Positions 27,501 to 35,699 of a DNA stretch of 46,726 bases are shown piece by piece; the stretch's first letter is position 1, and each line of letters begins with the position of its first letter. The position numbers and the translations under genes were made by a program. Source of the DNA: an uncultured Bacteroidota bacterium (GTDB lineage: Bacteria; Bacteroidota; Bacteroidia; Chitinophagales; Chitinophagaceae); the NCBI GenBank assembly GCA_903906365.1, contig CAIVKC010000009.1, positions 1 through 46,726 on the forward strand. The letters run 5' to 3'. Under the pieces are notes generated by a model. The model did no database searches. It was not told the origin of the DNA and worked only from the letters and a program-made list of their open reading frames with translations.

Positions 27501-30500
27501 AGCGGCAGCTGCACCAGCGCCACCTCCTCCAGCGTGGCCATTACAGTAGGCCAGGGCGCTTCAGCAGGGGCCATCAGCGGAGCTGCTACTGTTTGCCCAG
27601 GAACCAACAGTACCACCCTTACGCTCTCCGGGTATTCCGGCAGCATCCAGTGGCAGTCTTCCAGCGACAATGTGAATTTCGCCAATATTACAGGAGCTGT
27701 TAATCCAACCTACACTGCCACCAACCTGACACAGACCACCTATTACCAGGCAGTGGTAACAAGCGGCAGCTGCGGCAGTGCCACCACGACCAGCGTGGCT
27801 ATTAGCGTGACACCTGCTTCCGTGTCAGGCTCCATCAGCGGAGCTGCAACCGTTTGCACCGGCGCCAACAGCACAACCCTTACCTTAAGTGGCTACACGG
27901 GAGCCATTCAGTGGCAGTCTTCCTCCGACAATGTAAATTTCGCCAACATCGGCGGCGCCAACAGCACCACCTATACTGCCACCAATCTGACCCAGACTAC
28001 TTACTACCGCGTGGTTGTGACCAGCGGAAGCTGCTCCGCCGCCACCTCCTCCAGCGTGGCCATTACGATAGGCCAGGGCGCTTCAGCAGGGACTATCAGC
28101 GGAGCTGCAACCGTATGCTCCGGCAGCAACAGCACAACGCTCACGCTTTCCGGGTATTCCGGAAGTATCCAGTGGCAGTCTTCCAGCGACAATGTGAATT
28201 TCGCCAACATTACTGGAGCTGTTAATCCAACCTACACTGCCACCAACCTGACCCAGACCACCTACTACCAGGCAGTGGTATCCGGAAGCAGCTGTGGTAC
28301 GGCCACATCGGCCAGCGTAGCAGTGACAGTAACCCCTGCTTCCGTATCAGGTTCCATCAGCGGAGCTGCAACCGTATGCTCCGGCGCCAACAGCACAACC
28401 CTTACCTTAACTGGCTACACGGGAGCCATTCAGTGGCAGTCATCTACGGACAACACCAACTTTTCCAGCATCAGTGGGGCTGTCAATGCTACTTACACGG
28501 CGACCAATCTGACCCAGACCACTTACTACCGCGTGGTAGTGACCAGCGGCAGCTGCACCAGCGCCACCTCCTCCAGCGTGGCCATTACAGTAGGCCAGGG
28601 CGCTTCAGCAGGGACCATCAGCGGAGCTGGCTCCGTTTGCGCAGGAACCAACAGTACCACCCTTACGCTCTCCGGGTATTCCGGCAGCATCCAGTGGCAG
28701 TCTTCCAGCGACAATGTGAATTTCGCCAATATCCCCGGCGCCAACGGTGCGACCTATACTGCCACCAACCTGACCCAAACCACCTATTACCAGGCAGTGG
28801 TATCTGGAAGCAGTTGTGGTAGCGCAACATCAACCAGTGTCGCCATCAATATTGTTGTTGTTCCAACCCCTTCTCTAACATCATCCGCCAATTCCAGTGT
28901 ATGCGCAGGAACAAGCGTAACCTACACTACCCAGTCAGGCCAATTGGCAGGATCCTATTTATGGTCATTTACAGGAACAGCCGCATCAGATTACAATATC
29001 TTATCCGGTGGGACAGCTTCCGATTATACGGTAACGGTTCAATGGCTTACTTCAGGAGTGAAGACTGTAACGGTTGGATATCAAAATACCGGAGGATGCG
29101 CGGTTGCCGCTCCTGCATCCCTATCCACCACGGTGGCATCCTCGCTGATTAGCTTTACGGTGACCGGCGGCGGAAGCTTCTGTGCCGGAGGGACTGGTGT
29201 CAGCATCGGCCTGAGTGGTTCACAATCAGGAGTCAACTATCAGTTATTGCTCAATGGATCAAACACGGGAAGTCCGGTGGCAGGTACGGGTAATGCCCTC
29301 GTTTTTGGTACTGTCACAGCGGCAGGCACTTACACCGTGACAGCGACGAACACTTCCGCAGGATGTTCTGGTGTTATGCTGGGGGATGCTGTAGTATCAG
29401 TGAATACCCTACCCATAGGCACCATCACCTCCCTCAGCAGCGTCTGCGGGTCAACAACAGGTAATACAGCCACAGTACCCGATGCGGGAACCGGAGCAGC
29501 CTACCTGTGGACAATCAGCAACGGAACAATCACAGCAGGCAGCGGTACTAGCATGATTACCTATACTTCCGGCGTTTCCGGAACAGTCATACTTTCTGTC
29601 GTTGTGACGAACAGCAGCAACTGTTCAGCCAGTTCGGGAAATCTGGTAATTCCAATAGTGGCTTCACCAACCGTTCTGATCACTACAGCTTCTTCCGTTT
29701 GCGCTAATTCGACAAACAATATAGCCTCTGTTGACAACGCCGGAAATGGGGCTACCTATACTTGGAGCATTACCAACGGAACGATCACTGCTGGCAACGG
29801 CACTAACAGTATCACCTATTCCGCCGGTTCATCCGGAGTAATTGCAATTTCTGTAACGGTAAGCTATACCACGGGTTGTTCGCAGAGTATCGCTGATGTT
29901 TCCGTGAATATAGGTTCAGGAACGTCTGCCACCATCACAGCACCGAGTGCGGTTTGCAGCTTCTCATCCGGAAATACCGCCTCTGTGGCTAATGCAGGCA
30001 ATGATGCTGTCTACACATGGACCATCTGGAATGGAATTATTACTTCGGGCAATGGAACCAATAGTATTACTTATTCTGTAGGCTTCTTTGGTGAGGTAAA
30101 ACTTTCTGTGGTGATTTCTAACATCAGCGGATGTTCCGCAGCCACCGGAAGCACTACCATTGATATCAATCAGGTTCCTTTTACCCCTCTTTGTGATAGA
30201 GATTTTGTACGATGCGGATCAGGGCATATAGAACTTGAAATCTACACCGAGCCTGGCGTAACCATCGACTGGTATTCAGCACCAAGGGGCGGCACACTTC
30301 TACAGGCAGGTACTTTGTCAGGCCTGAACAGATTTATTACGCCGGTTCTGACCAATGGTATCACCCTATATTATGCCCAGGCCCGTAACCTATCAACCGG
30401 ATGCACGTCCTGGTACAGGACCCCGGTGAAGGCAATCATCGACAGACATTGTAACAGGTTCTGGCATGATGCACCTGAAAAAACGGTTGATGGAAAGACA

Positions 30501-30764
30501 ATTAATGAGGGTGATTTGCTTACCGGACTTGACGCCAAAGCCTGGCCCAATCCATCCCAGCAGGAATTTAACCTAGTGATTTCCAGCAGCAGCCTGGAAG
30601 TAGCTGATATTAAGGTCTTTGATATGATGGGCAGGGTGGTGGCTCAAAAACGGGCCACTCCCGGACAGGTACTTCAATTTGGAGCTACCCTGACCACCGG
30701 TTCCTATATTGTAGAAATTTTACAGGGTAGTGACAGAAAACTTTTGAAAGTAGTGAAGAATTAG
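24510..30764 (+). CDS. Giant T9SS-secreted repeat protein (PPC repeats, Ig-like repeats, C-terminal sorting domain)
   Basis: 2,084 residues from the ATG at 24510, chosen because it opens a signal peptide (LPFLLFSPFVFLAHFAFGQ). A divergent first module is followed by four tandem 133-residue modules with PPC-like features (DKEPNDYAF, DWYKVTT, GLAPGSYYVKI). A linker leads to eight 87-residue Ig-like repeats (GSISGA, NSTTLTLSGY, IQWQSS, TYTATNLTQTTYY), each with two Cys about 60 residues apart, likely one disulfide per repeat. Further PKD/Ig-like modules follow (TWSITNGTITAGNGTNSITY and relatives). The last 75 residues are a type A T9SS sorting domain (AWPNPSQQEFN, VFDMMGRVV, GSYIVEI). It is probably a surface or extracellular adhesin. 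No catalytic domain was seen. A strong terminator follows. Confidence 0.88.
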   Translation: MWRRILPFLLFSPFVFLAHFAFGQGGTLPLNGSASGTISSSAQIDKWTVTTNADGNLTVTLANSGTSDFYAELLANDGITALSTVIRVNSSNANSASITASGLAPGSFIFEVYPVGTSTGSYTVSNSLATPSQGTDKEPNDYAFEPLTLPLNGSVGGQLGYNNHFNYTDAADWYKVTTTSNGKLQVRLQTNVGTFSANSDFYLYVYAGDTTTLLSNVIRINSGNANLDSVNIDGLAPGSYYVKITPVGTSYFGTYILSDTFFTPSQVTDKEPNDYAFEPLTLTLNGSAGGQLGYNNYVNYNDPADWYKVTTTANGKLQVRLQTNVGTYSSNGDFYLYVYAGDTTTLLSNVIRINSNNANLDSVNIDGLAPGNYYIKIAPVGSSYFGTYIVSNTFFTPSQGSDKEPNDYAFEPLTLPLNGSAGGQLGYNNYVNYNDPADWYKVTTIANGKLQVRLQTNVGTYASHADFYLYVYAADTLTSLGSVIRINSNNSNLDSVNIDGLAPGNYYIKITPVGSSYFGTYIVSDTFFIPSQGSDKEPNNYAIQSDTLPLYGTAGGQIGYNNYYNYSDQTDWYKVVTTSTGRLRILIQTNVGTYSSTADLYLYVFAADTVTSLAGVIRINNNNSNLDSVVISGLAAGTYYIKVVPVGTGYFGTYLLSANHLNVLIDSTQHNICLNTTAPALTATVTQGDGSALSYQWYSNTQASKTGGTLISGATLASYTPPTSTAGTTYYYCRVSDADGDQGTSNVSGAFIVGASVSGSISGAGAVCAGTNSTTLTLSGYTGSIQWQSSTDNTNFNNIAGAANPTYTATNLTQTSYYRVVVTNGACSSVTSASVTINVSPAAIAGSISGAGTVCSGTNSTTLTLAGYTGTIQWQSSTDNVNFANVGGAINTTYTAANLTQTTYYQAVVTSGSCGSAKTASVAVTVTPVSVAGSISGAATVCSGANSTTLTLSGYTGSIQWQSSTDNTNFSGISGAVNATYTATNLTQTTYYRVVVTSGSCTSATSSSVAITVGQGASAGAISGAATVCPGTNSTTLTLSGYSGSIQWQSSSDNVNFANITGAVNPTYTATNLTQTTYYQAVVTSGSCGSATTTSVAISVTPASVSGSISGAATVCTGANSTTLTLSGYTGAIQWQSSSDNVNFANIGGANSTTYTATNLTQTTYYRVVVTSGSCSAATSSSVAITIGQGASAGTISGAATVCSGSNSTTLTLSGYSGSIQWQSSSDNVNFANITGAVNPTYTATNLTQTTYYQAVVSGSSCGTATSASVAVTVTPASVSGSISGAATVCSGANSTTLTLTGYTGAIQWQSSTDNTNFSSISGAVNATYTATNLTQTTYYRVVVTSGSCTSATSSSVAITVGQGASAGTISGAGSVCAGTNSTTLTLSGYSGSIQWQSSSDNVNFANIPGANGATYTATNLTQTTYYQAVVSGSSCGSATSTSVAINIVVVPTPSLTSSANSSVCAGTSVTYTTQSGQLAGSYLWSFTGTAASDYNILSGGTASDYTVTVQWLTSGVKTVTVGYQNTGGCAVAAPASLSTTVASSLISFTVTGGGSFCAGGTGVSIGLSGSQSGVNYQLLLNGSNTGSPVAGTGNALVFGTVTAAGTYTVTATNTSAGCSGVMLGDAVVSVNTLPIGTITSLSSVCGSTTGNTATVPDAGTGAAYLWTISNGTITAGSGTSMITYTSGVSGTVILSVVVTNSSNCSASSGNLVIPIVASPTVLITTASSVCANSTNNIASVDNAGNGATYTWSITNGTITAGNGTNSITYSAGSSGVIAISVTVSYTTGCSQSIADVSVNIGSGTSATITAPSAVCSFSSGNTASVANAGNDAVYTWTIWNGIITSGNGTNSITYSVGFFGEVKLSVVISNISGCSAATGSTTIDINQVPFTPLCDRDFVRCGSGHIELEIYTEPGVTIDWYSAPRGGTLLQAGTLSGLNRFITPVLTNGITLYYAQARNLSTGCTSWYRTPVKAIIDRHCNRFWHDAPEKTVDGKTINEGDLLTGLDAKAWPNPSQQEFNLVISSSSLEVADIKVFDMMGRVVAQKRATPGQVLQFGATLTTGSYIVEILQGSDRKLLKVVKN
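24903..26498 (+). repeat. Four 399-bp tandem repeats (PPC-like modules)
   Basis: Units start at 24903, 25302, 25701 and 26100, exactly 399 bp (133 codons) apart, each opening with SQ.(T/S)DKEPN. Units 2 and 3 are the most alike. A related but shorter and more divergent module precedes them. Confidence 0.9.
26778..28865 (+). repeat. Eight 261-bp tandem repeats in pairs of 522 bp (Ig-like modules)
   Basis: The same codon recurs at 26784, 27306, 27567 and 28611, exact multiples of 261 bp. Units 3, 5 and 7 share one variant (YYRVVV, ending GQGA) and units 4, 6 and 8 another (YYQAVV, mostly VTPAS-type ends). From 27300 the array is therefore three copies of a 522-bp pair. Confidence 0.92.
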
Positions 30765-30784
30765 AGTGGAATCTTTAAGACTGG

Positions 30785-30818
30785 GGCCGTTCCGTTTCAA
30801 CCGGAACGGCCTCTTTAT
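30785..30818 (+). terminator. Strong intrinsic terminator after the giant repeat protein
   Basis: GGCCGTTCCG and CGGAACGGCC form a perfect 10-bp stem with a 7-nt loop, followed by TCTTTATT. It begins 21 nt after the stop codon. Confidence 0.85.
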
Positions 30819-31447
30819 TCATAATCCCAAACCTCAAAATGACGCATTTCAACTATATGTATAAAGGCTTTTTTTTGAATATAAAAAAAGGACGCCATTT
30901 ACTTGGATAGGTTAAACTGTATGGGTACTGATAATTCCATGGGTTTATTTCGAATCTATATTTATTCATCCTGAAGATTGCCCTGCTGACCTGGAATGTT
31001 TTTAGACGTATAAATGCCTGCGATTTTATTTTCAAGCCGATTTAAATCTCCAATGAACCATATTTTTTTAAACGGAGACCCTAAGCTTGACCCTCACTTA
31101 ATGGACAGGAGCATGCTTCGCTTATTATCCATAGATTTAAGTTAATTATATGTATCAAAAAAAAAGCTAATTCATGTATTTTCATTTTGTTTGCAGCCAT
31201 TATGGTAATCAAGACGGAGAGATCTATGAAAATACAATGGCAGTAAGGGATATCTAACATACCTTCTTCCTGGAGTAATGTGGCTAAGGTTGTCGGATAT
31301 TATAAGTCTAGGTTAAATTGGTTGAACGAATTAATTAATTAGGGGTAACTTGGGATATAAACAATTTTCAGCATAGATTCTTGAAGGTCGAAATGCCATG
31401 ATCCTCATTTCGCCGAGTCTCCTCTGTTGGTGAATAATAAGTTTAAC
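30819..31447. other. AT-rich region, left edge of the atypical island
   Basis: Base composition drops sharply in G+C just after the terminator. No intact gene is visible. It contains the fragment described at 31174-31342 and a 7-bp inverted repeat (CGAAATG/CATTTCG, about 31390-31412) before the next gene. Confidence 0.5.
31174..31342 (+). pseudogene. Frameshifted C-terminal gene fragment
   Basis: A 26-codon frame from 31174 (ending ENTMAVRDI) stops at a TAA. Shifting by one base at that point continues through SNIPSSWSNVAKVVGYYKSR to a TAG at 31342. The two halves read like one protein tail with a single-base frameshift. No family is recognised, and nothing coherent is visible upstream, so it would be a 5'-truncated relic. 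Confidence 0.3.
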
Positions 31448-32044
31448 ATGCAATTTTTCAAAAGCCTTATACTGACATTTTGCATATTTTCCTTCCCAGA
31501 GCAAGGACAAACCGACCAATATAAAGCATTACTCAACATAGCTTTAAATATTAGGGGACAAATATTCATAAATGTAAAACCTTTGACCAAAATTAGAATT
31601 GAAGAATCTGACTTCAAAGACAATTTTGAAGACTATAGAGAGCTCCTTAAAGAAATGGACACCATCACCCTTTTTCAGATATTCAAAAATTCTAAGCACC
31701 TTGATACATTAAATTGGACAGATGCCGAACTTGACCGCTTTCTTTTGGTTCAAGGAAGGGGAGAAGACGCACAGTTGAAATATGCAATAAAAAAATTTAA
31801 TTTAACGAATAAGGAACAAATAAAGTATTATCGAAAGCAAATCAATCTCTTCAATTCAATGGACCCTCTTGACAGAAATATTTATTCATACTCAAGACCA
31901 GTATTCGACGACTCAAAACATTTTGCAATTATTGAATTTGACAATGGACACAGCCGGCTTGGGGGCGGTGGTGGCATAGCACTTTATAAATGGACAGGAA
32001 GTATTTGGAAGGAATTGGGTCTACTAGTAAGATGGAGGTATTAA
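31448..32044 (+). CDS. Secreted hypothetical protein (possible orphan immunity protein)
   Basis: 198 residues from the ATG at 31448; the in-frame TTG at 31427 would precede the signal sequence. The N-terminus (MQFFKSLILTFCIFSF) is a signal peptide. The body is Lys- and Asp-rich and helical, and the C-terminal third has a small beta module: SRPVFDDSKHFAIIEFDNG, then GGGGGIALYKW, then W-K-E-L-G. Such 'displayed value plus glycine-rich strand' tails occur in many small Bacteroidota secreted proteins of unknown role. No family name can be given. Its AT-rich composition and neighbours (decayed fragments, RHS tip) make an unpaired immunity or effector-associated role plausible, but this is only context. 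Confidence 0.6.
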   Translation: MQFFKSLILTFCIFSFPEQGQTDQYKALLNIALNIRGQIFINVKPLTKIRIEESDFKDNFEDYRELLKEMDTITLFQIFKNSKHLDTLNWTDAELDRFLLVQGRGEDAQLKYAIKKFNLTNKEQIKYYRKQINLFNSMDPLDRNIYSYSRPVFDDSKHFAIIEFDNGHSRLGGGGGIALYKWTGSIWKELGLLVRWRY

Positions 32045-32553
32045 AAACTGATACCAACATGGAGTTGGAGTGAGGTCGGCGGGCGGAAAACGCTGATCAG
32101 CATCAGCTACATTTCTGCTTCGGTTCCGGCCGAATTATAATTATGGGACTAGGAATTGGAATATATTTTTATATTAGACATATAGTACTAAGGTTATCAA
32201 AACAATCTCACAGTCCTTTGATGCGACGTATTTGAGGCTGTTTTCGTTAAAGTTGGAAGATGAGTCACAGACCTCGCGAAGGAGTTGCATTTAATGGCAT
32301 CTGTGAACTCTTTTAGGATATAGGTGCATCCGCTCAGGTTATTTTCTAATCCACGGGCCTTCAGGTCCGCCCGTGAACATGTTCATCCTAAGCGATCCAT
32401 ACTTGGTATGATCCAAGAATATATCCGGAACTTCTTCATTTTCAAGCAAAGATTGCCTAAGCCATTTCATGGTCACATTTATCTTATCGGTATTGAAGCC
32501 AGTATACGGCAAACCAAGAGGATGCAACCATCTTAATTTAATACAGAATAATT
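32045..32553. other. Intergenic region with a gene relic
   Basis: No intact gene. A short GC-richer patch at about 32075-32135 stands out from its AT-rich surroundings and encodes only a broken plus-strand frame. The minus-strand fragment at 32339-32527 is listed separately. The start of the next gene lies at the right end. Confidence 0.4.
32339..32527 (-). pseudogene. Truncated minus-strand fragment, C-terminal 62 codons of an unknown protein
   Basis: The frame has no ATG start and is cut upstream by a stop. Its content looks protein-like rather than random: HPLGLPYTGF, TMKWLRQSLLENEEVPD, and a tail LRMNMFTGGPEGPW. The tail resembles the frame FRRNMLPDLKAGAW on the minus strand near 35170-35240. 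I read both as remnants of related small genes, with low certainty. Confidence 0.3.
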
Positions 32554-33192
32554 ATGCGTATCAGTTTCTATTCAATGCACCTGTCGTTTGCAGTATTTTT
32601 ATCTTCTTGCAAATCGCCTAATATCGACCATGTCAGCCATACTTTGCCGAATATCGATAACACTTTCATTTCGTGGAATAATGCTACTTTTCAGTCATTG
32701 GACCGTCATATTGAATCGGCCAGTGAGAGCGTAGAAAAGAGTGCTTACCAAAATTCCCTCGCAGCTTTTAAAGCATTCTTAGATATAGACGATTCCAGGC
32801 AAGTAAATACAAAATCCATCCGGTATCAATTTTTAGATATATTATCCGTTAACAGTATTAAAGGTAAATTTTATATTATTGAGGCAAATCGTTCTGGAGA
32901 ACAGGTAGAAATAAGAAACTATGTAATATGGGCAGAGTCCCCGGATACAAGCAATGTTGATGTATATAAATTTGTTGCTAAGCGGTGGGCCAAAAACCCT
33001 ACTACACAAAAGATGCCCATGAATAATAAGGAAAACATAATCAGATACCCTGAAAAAATGGGAAACGGATTTAATCAAGACGATGTTGTCATTACACAAT
33101 TTAATGCTGGATCTGTTAGGGCCTCTGATTATTACCTGTACACAACTTTACCTGATATAGGCACTATTAAAGAGATTTTATTATTAAGATAG
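32554..33192 (+). CDS. Hypothetical lipoprotein
   Basis: 212 residues with a lipoprotein signal (LSFAVFLSSC). The mature part has no recognised domain. Visible features are a helical stretch (HIESASESVEKSAYQNSLAA), a beta-rich middle (GKFYIIEANRSG, RNYVIWAES) and a C-terminal beta hairpin (DYYLYTTLPDIGTIKEILLL). Codon use is AT-rich, like the rest of the island. It may be an orphan immunity-type lipoprotein: the assured immunity candidate of the island is also a lipoprotein. No function can be assigned. Confidence 0.6.
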   Translation: MRISFYSMHLSFAVFLSSCKSPNIDHVSHTLPNIDNTFISWNNATFQSLDRHIESASESVEKSAYQNSLAAFKAFLDIDDSRQVNTKSIRYQFLDILSVNSIKGKFYIIEANRSGEQVEIRNYVIWAESPDTSNVDVYKFVAKRWAKNPTTQKMPMNNKENIIRYPEKMGNGFNQDDVVITQFNAGSVRASDYYLYTTLPDIGTIKEILLLR

Positions 33193-33312
33193 ATGGTAGC
33201 CTTGGAGGCCGTTTATTGCAGCCTACTGAAAGCTCCCTATGGTGATGAAGAGAGAGAGCCTAATCGTTTGTTTTAAATTGGATTTATTTTTTATAAATCT
33301 ACTTTAAAGATT

Positions 33313-33349
33313 AAGGCATCAAATAATTCCTTAGGAGTGCCTTTTTTTT
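33313..33349 (+). terminator. Weak terminator between the lipoprotein gene and the RHS relic
   Basis: AAGGCA and TGCCTT pair around a 19-nt loop, directly followed by a run of T residues. The stem is short, but the T-run is convincing. Confidence 0.4.
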
Positions 33350-33533
33350 ACCTGCTTCAGGATACACCAAGGCCTGCCTAAATTGGGTGTTTTTGGATGA
33401 TCAGTTTAATTATATCAGTGCTTCCAGCGGGAAGGTATTCGTAGACAACAGCAGTCACCCGGCAGGGACGCTGAATACGATTGCTCCCGGGTAGGCAATA
33501 ACGATGTAGAAGAACATATATTTGTATATTTAG
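33342..33533 (+). pseudogene. 5'-truncated and frameshifted RHS/DUF6443-type segment
   Basis: From 33351 the frame reads KACLNWVFLDDQFNYISAS and continues to APG before TAG at 33492-33494, text typical of Bacteroidota RHS proteins just before the core. The next piece, NNDVEEHIFVYL, lies in another frame (from 33494). The reading then returns to the first frame at about 33534 with [10 protein letters not shown]. Two opposite frameshifts within about 40 bp therefore break the gene. No RHS body lies upstream, so this is a displaced tip rather than a full gene. Confidence 0.65.
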
Positions 33534-34610
33534 GTGAGTAATGAAACCCAGGGATGGGAAGTGTTCCTTGATAATTTAAGTGTACAGCATAGGCTGGGGC
33601 CGGTACTGGAGGAGAATCATTATTATCCGTTCTGCGACCAGGCTGTAAAAAGTAACTATGCTCGAAATAAATATCTCTTTAATGCCGGCTCAGAACTACA
33701 GAACAAAGAGTTCAGTGACGGAAGCGGTCTGGAATTATATGAAACTAATTTTAGAAGCCTTGACCCACAATTAGGAAGGTTCTGGCAACAAGACCCATTA
33801 GCAGTAACATTAGTTCCTCTTTCGCCATATCAATTTGCTACAAATAACCCTGTGCTTTTTAACGACCCGTTTGGCCTGGATACTGTCAGGGTCAGTGGAG
33901 AGGGCAAGCACCATATCAAAATAAGGCAAGGTGATGTACTTGCATGGACAATCGGGGACCAGACGTCATATTATACTTATGATCCTTCTAACGCTGATGC
34001 TGTTAACGGCTTTGTAGGACAAGGCATGAACGATGGTACCATGTCCACAGTAACAGTAACAGGGCATGCAAAAAAGCAAGACAACACAAGCGCATGGGGA
34101 TTGGGCTGGGAATGGCTCACGGGTAAGGGGGCAAGAGAACGCCATTTTAAAGACGGAGACCCATTCACAAAAATGTTGCAGAAGCATGAGCATATTCAAG
34201 ACGCAAGAAATCAAATAGCGAGCGGTCTTGGCAATGGTAGCATTGTTCCGAATAAAACATACACAAACAATTATGGGTTAGGCGGACTTGGTGGCGTTCC
34301 AAAATACATAAGAGATTACTCAACGTTGTTGACAGGGGGGGTGACTGGAAATGTTGCGGTAACATTTTTGCGTTCTTATGGGTTGAAATTTGAAGTTGTT
34401 TCGGTTGATGAAGAGAGTGGCACCGCGCAAGTACATTTCCACATGGATAATGCATCAACAATCGAATCAGCAACTCACCCGCCTGTTATCGGCTACACGC
34501 AATTTTGGAGCAATAATATTGGCAAGCCGCTGAACAACTTTTTCTCAAGCGGTGCGATGTCAAAGACAACGCAAACCGCAGACTGGACAGAGACAATCAA
34601 ATACAAATGA
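33534..34610 (+). CDS. RHS-core tip with variable C-terminal (putative toxin) domain
   Basis: 358 codons from a GTG at 33534; the true historical start is lost upstream. Residues 1-115 are the end of an RHS core: [34 protein letters not shown], then [23 protein letters not shown] and the conserved DPFGL junction. After this junction polymorphic RHS proteins change into a toxin domain. Here the C-terminal 240 residues include [52 protein letters not shown] and [21 protein letters not shown] do not recognise the family, and the hydrophobic [16 protein letters not shown] stretch hints at membrane interaction (inference). The stop overlaps the next ATG by 4 nt. Whether the tip is still translated is unknown. 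Confidence 0.7.
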   Translation: MSNETQGWEVFLDNLSVQHRLGPVLEENHYYPFCDQAVKSNYARNKYLFNAGSELQNKEFSDGSGLELYETNFRSLDPQLGRFWQQDPLAVTLVPLSPYQFATNNPVLFNDPFGLDTVRVSGEGKHHIKIRQGDVLAWTIGDQTSYYTYDPSNADAVNGFVGQGMNDGTMSTVTVTGHAKKQDNTSAWGLGWEWLTGKGARERHFKDGDPFTKMLQKHEHIQDARNQIASGLGNGSIVPNKTYTNNYGLGGLGGVPKYIRDYSTLLTGGVTGNVAVTFLRSYGLKFEVVSVDEESGTAQVHFHMDNASTIESATHPPVIGYTQFWSNNIGKPLNNFFSSGAMSKTTQTADWTETIKYK

Positions 34611-35032
34611 AACAAGCAATAATAAATTTAATTGTGATGATGTCATTGTTACAAGCTTGTGGTGGCTATAGCAAAGGGCCTACACAGAATGATATCATCG
34701 GTTCATGGAGAAATCCCGATGGAGCTGAATTTGTTTTTAACACTGATGGCACATTTTCGGGAAAACGGATACCTACAAAATTGGGCTTTATGACAACCGA
34801 TAGTTTAAAAAATAAAAAGTTCAATGGAAGTGGCAAATGGGTTTTAAGAAAAGGGAGTACTCATTGGGAAGTGAACGTTGATTTTGATAAGGTAGATAAT
34901 GGCAAAAACGGATGTGTGTTCCCATTATTAATATCAAGGGAGAATGAAGTATTAGAGAATCAGCCACCCTGGTATCTTTTTATATGGGAAGAAGAAGAAG
35001 GCGGCGAACGTTATAAATTCTCTAAACACTAG
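34607..35032 (+). CDS. Lipoprotein, candidate immunity protein for the RHS tip
   Basis: 141 residues with a lipoprotein signal (VMMSLLQAC). The mature part looks like a small lipocalin-like or repeat beta-barrel: [62 protein letters not shown] overlap with the RHS tip indicates translational coupling, the usual layout of toxin and immunity genes. A lipid-anchored immunity protein would protect the envelope, so the toxin domain may act in the periplasm or membrane. This assignment rests on position, size and signal, not on a recognised immunity family. Confidence 0.65.
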   Translation: MKQAIINLIVMMSLLQACGGYSKGPTQNDIIGSWRNPDGAEFVFNTDGTFSGKRIPTKLGFMTTDSLKNKKFNGSGKWVLRKGSTHWEVNVDFDKVDNGKNGCVFPLLISRENEVLENQPPWYLFIWEEEEGGERYKFSKH

Positions 35033-35657
35033 CGCCTAAGTACAACCGAAACATACAGAAATACCAAATCCCCACTGTGAGCGGCTTTGTTGTATAATAC
35101 TGAAAAAAAGGTGATATTAAATCTTTAAATATTGACTAGTTCATTTAAAGCCCTTTTTGGATATCTGTATATGCGATCCGAATATCTTCCAGGCCCCTGC
35201 CTTTAGGTCCGGGAGCATATTCCTCCGAAATGAGACATAACCTGTATTTTTCCTTTTATGAGCACATTTTTTCCGAATCAAGGATTGTGAAGGGGTTTTT
35301 ATGGTCATAGCCATCTTATGGTTTTTTGAGCCCAGAATATAGTAAATAACTGGTATTTGGTAGCATTAACCATAAACCCTGCGAAATTTGCAGAAATCAG
35401 CCTTTAACCTTCCCATGCTCCCAATTTAAGCCTTTTAATTGGCCCTTACTTTCAAATTCCACTGGTCATAGCCATCTATTACGTGTTAGAAGGTTGAATA
35501 GCTCTTCAAGTTGGAAAACAGGGAATGAAGTAGGAGGGTGACAGCAGTTGACAAATACTCTATCTGGGGGTGAATTGTTTACGCCAACATTGTCATTACC
35601 TGGTATCCAGTAGCAATATTTCTCCGTTTTTGCTTGGAAATTGCTTGGAAAATAAAA
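35033..35657. other. AT-rich gene-free region with degraded fragments
   Basis: No intact gene. Short minus-strand frames with protein-like text occur around 35150-35290 (FRRNMLPDLKAGAW or, in another frame, LISEEYAPGPKGRGLEDIRI) and 35466-35663. TGGTCATAGCCATCT appears near 35301 and again near 35463. A degenerate TGGTATNNNGTAGCA element also recurs (about 35350 and 35600). It looks like overwritten remnants rather than a functional locus. Confidence 0.4.
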
Positions 35658-35690
35658 AACCACCTACAAGATTATACTATGTAAGTGGTT
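35658..35690 (-). terminator. Intrinsic terminator of the tRNA gene
   Basis: On the minus strand AACCACTTACA and TGTAGGTGGTT pair in 10 of 11 positions around an 11-nt loop, and TTTTATTTT follows. It starts 10 nt after the tRNA 3' end. Confidence 0.8.
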
Positions 35691-35699
35691 GATTAAGAG

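Noticed and set aside
26778-28865. Regular repeats that might suggest a CRISPR array
   Set aside because: The 261-bp period is a multiple of three, stays in frame inside one long protein, and the units are Ig-like modules without spacers.
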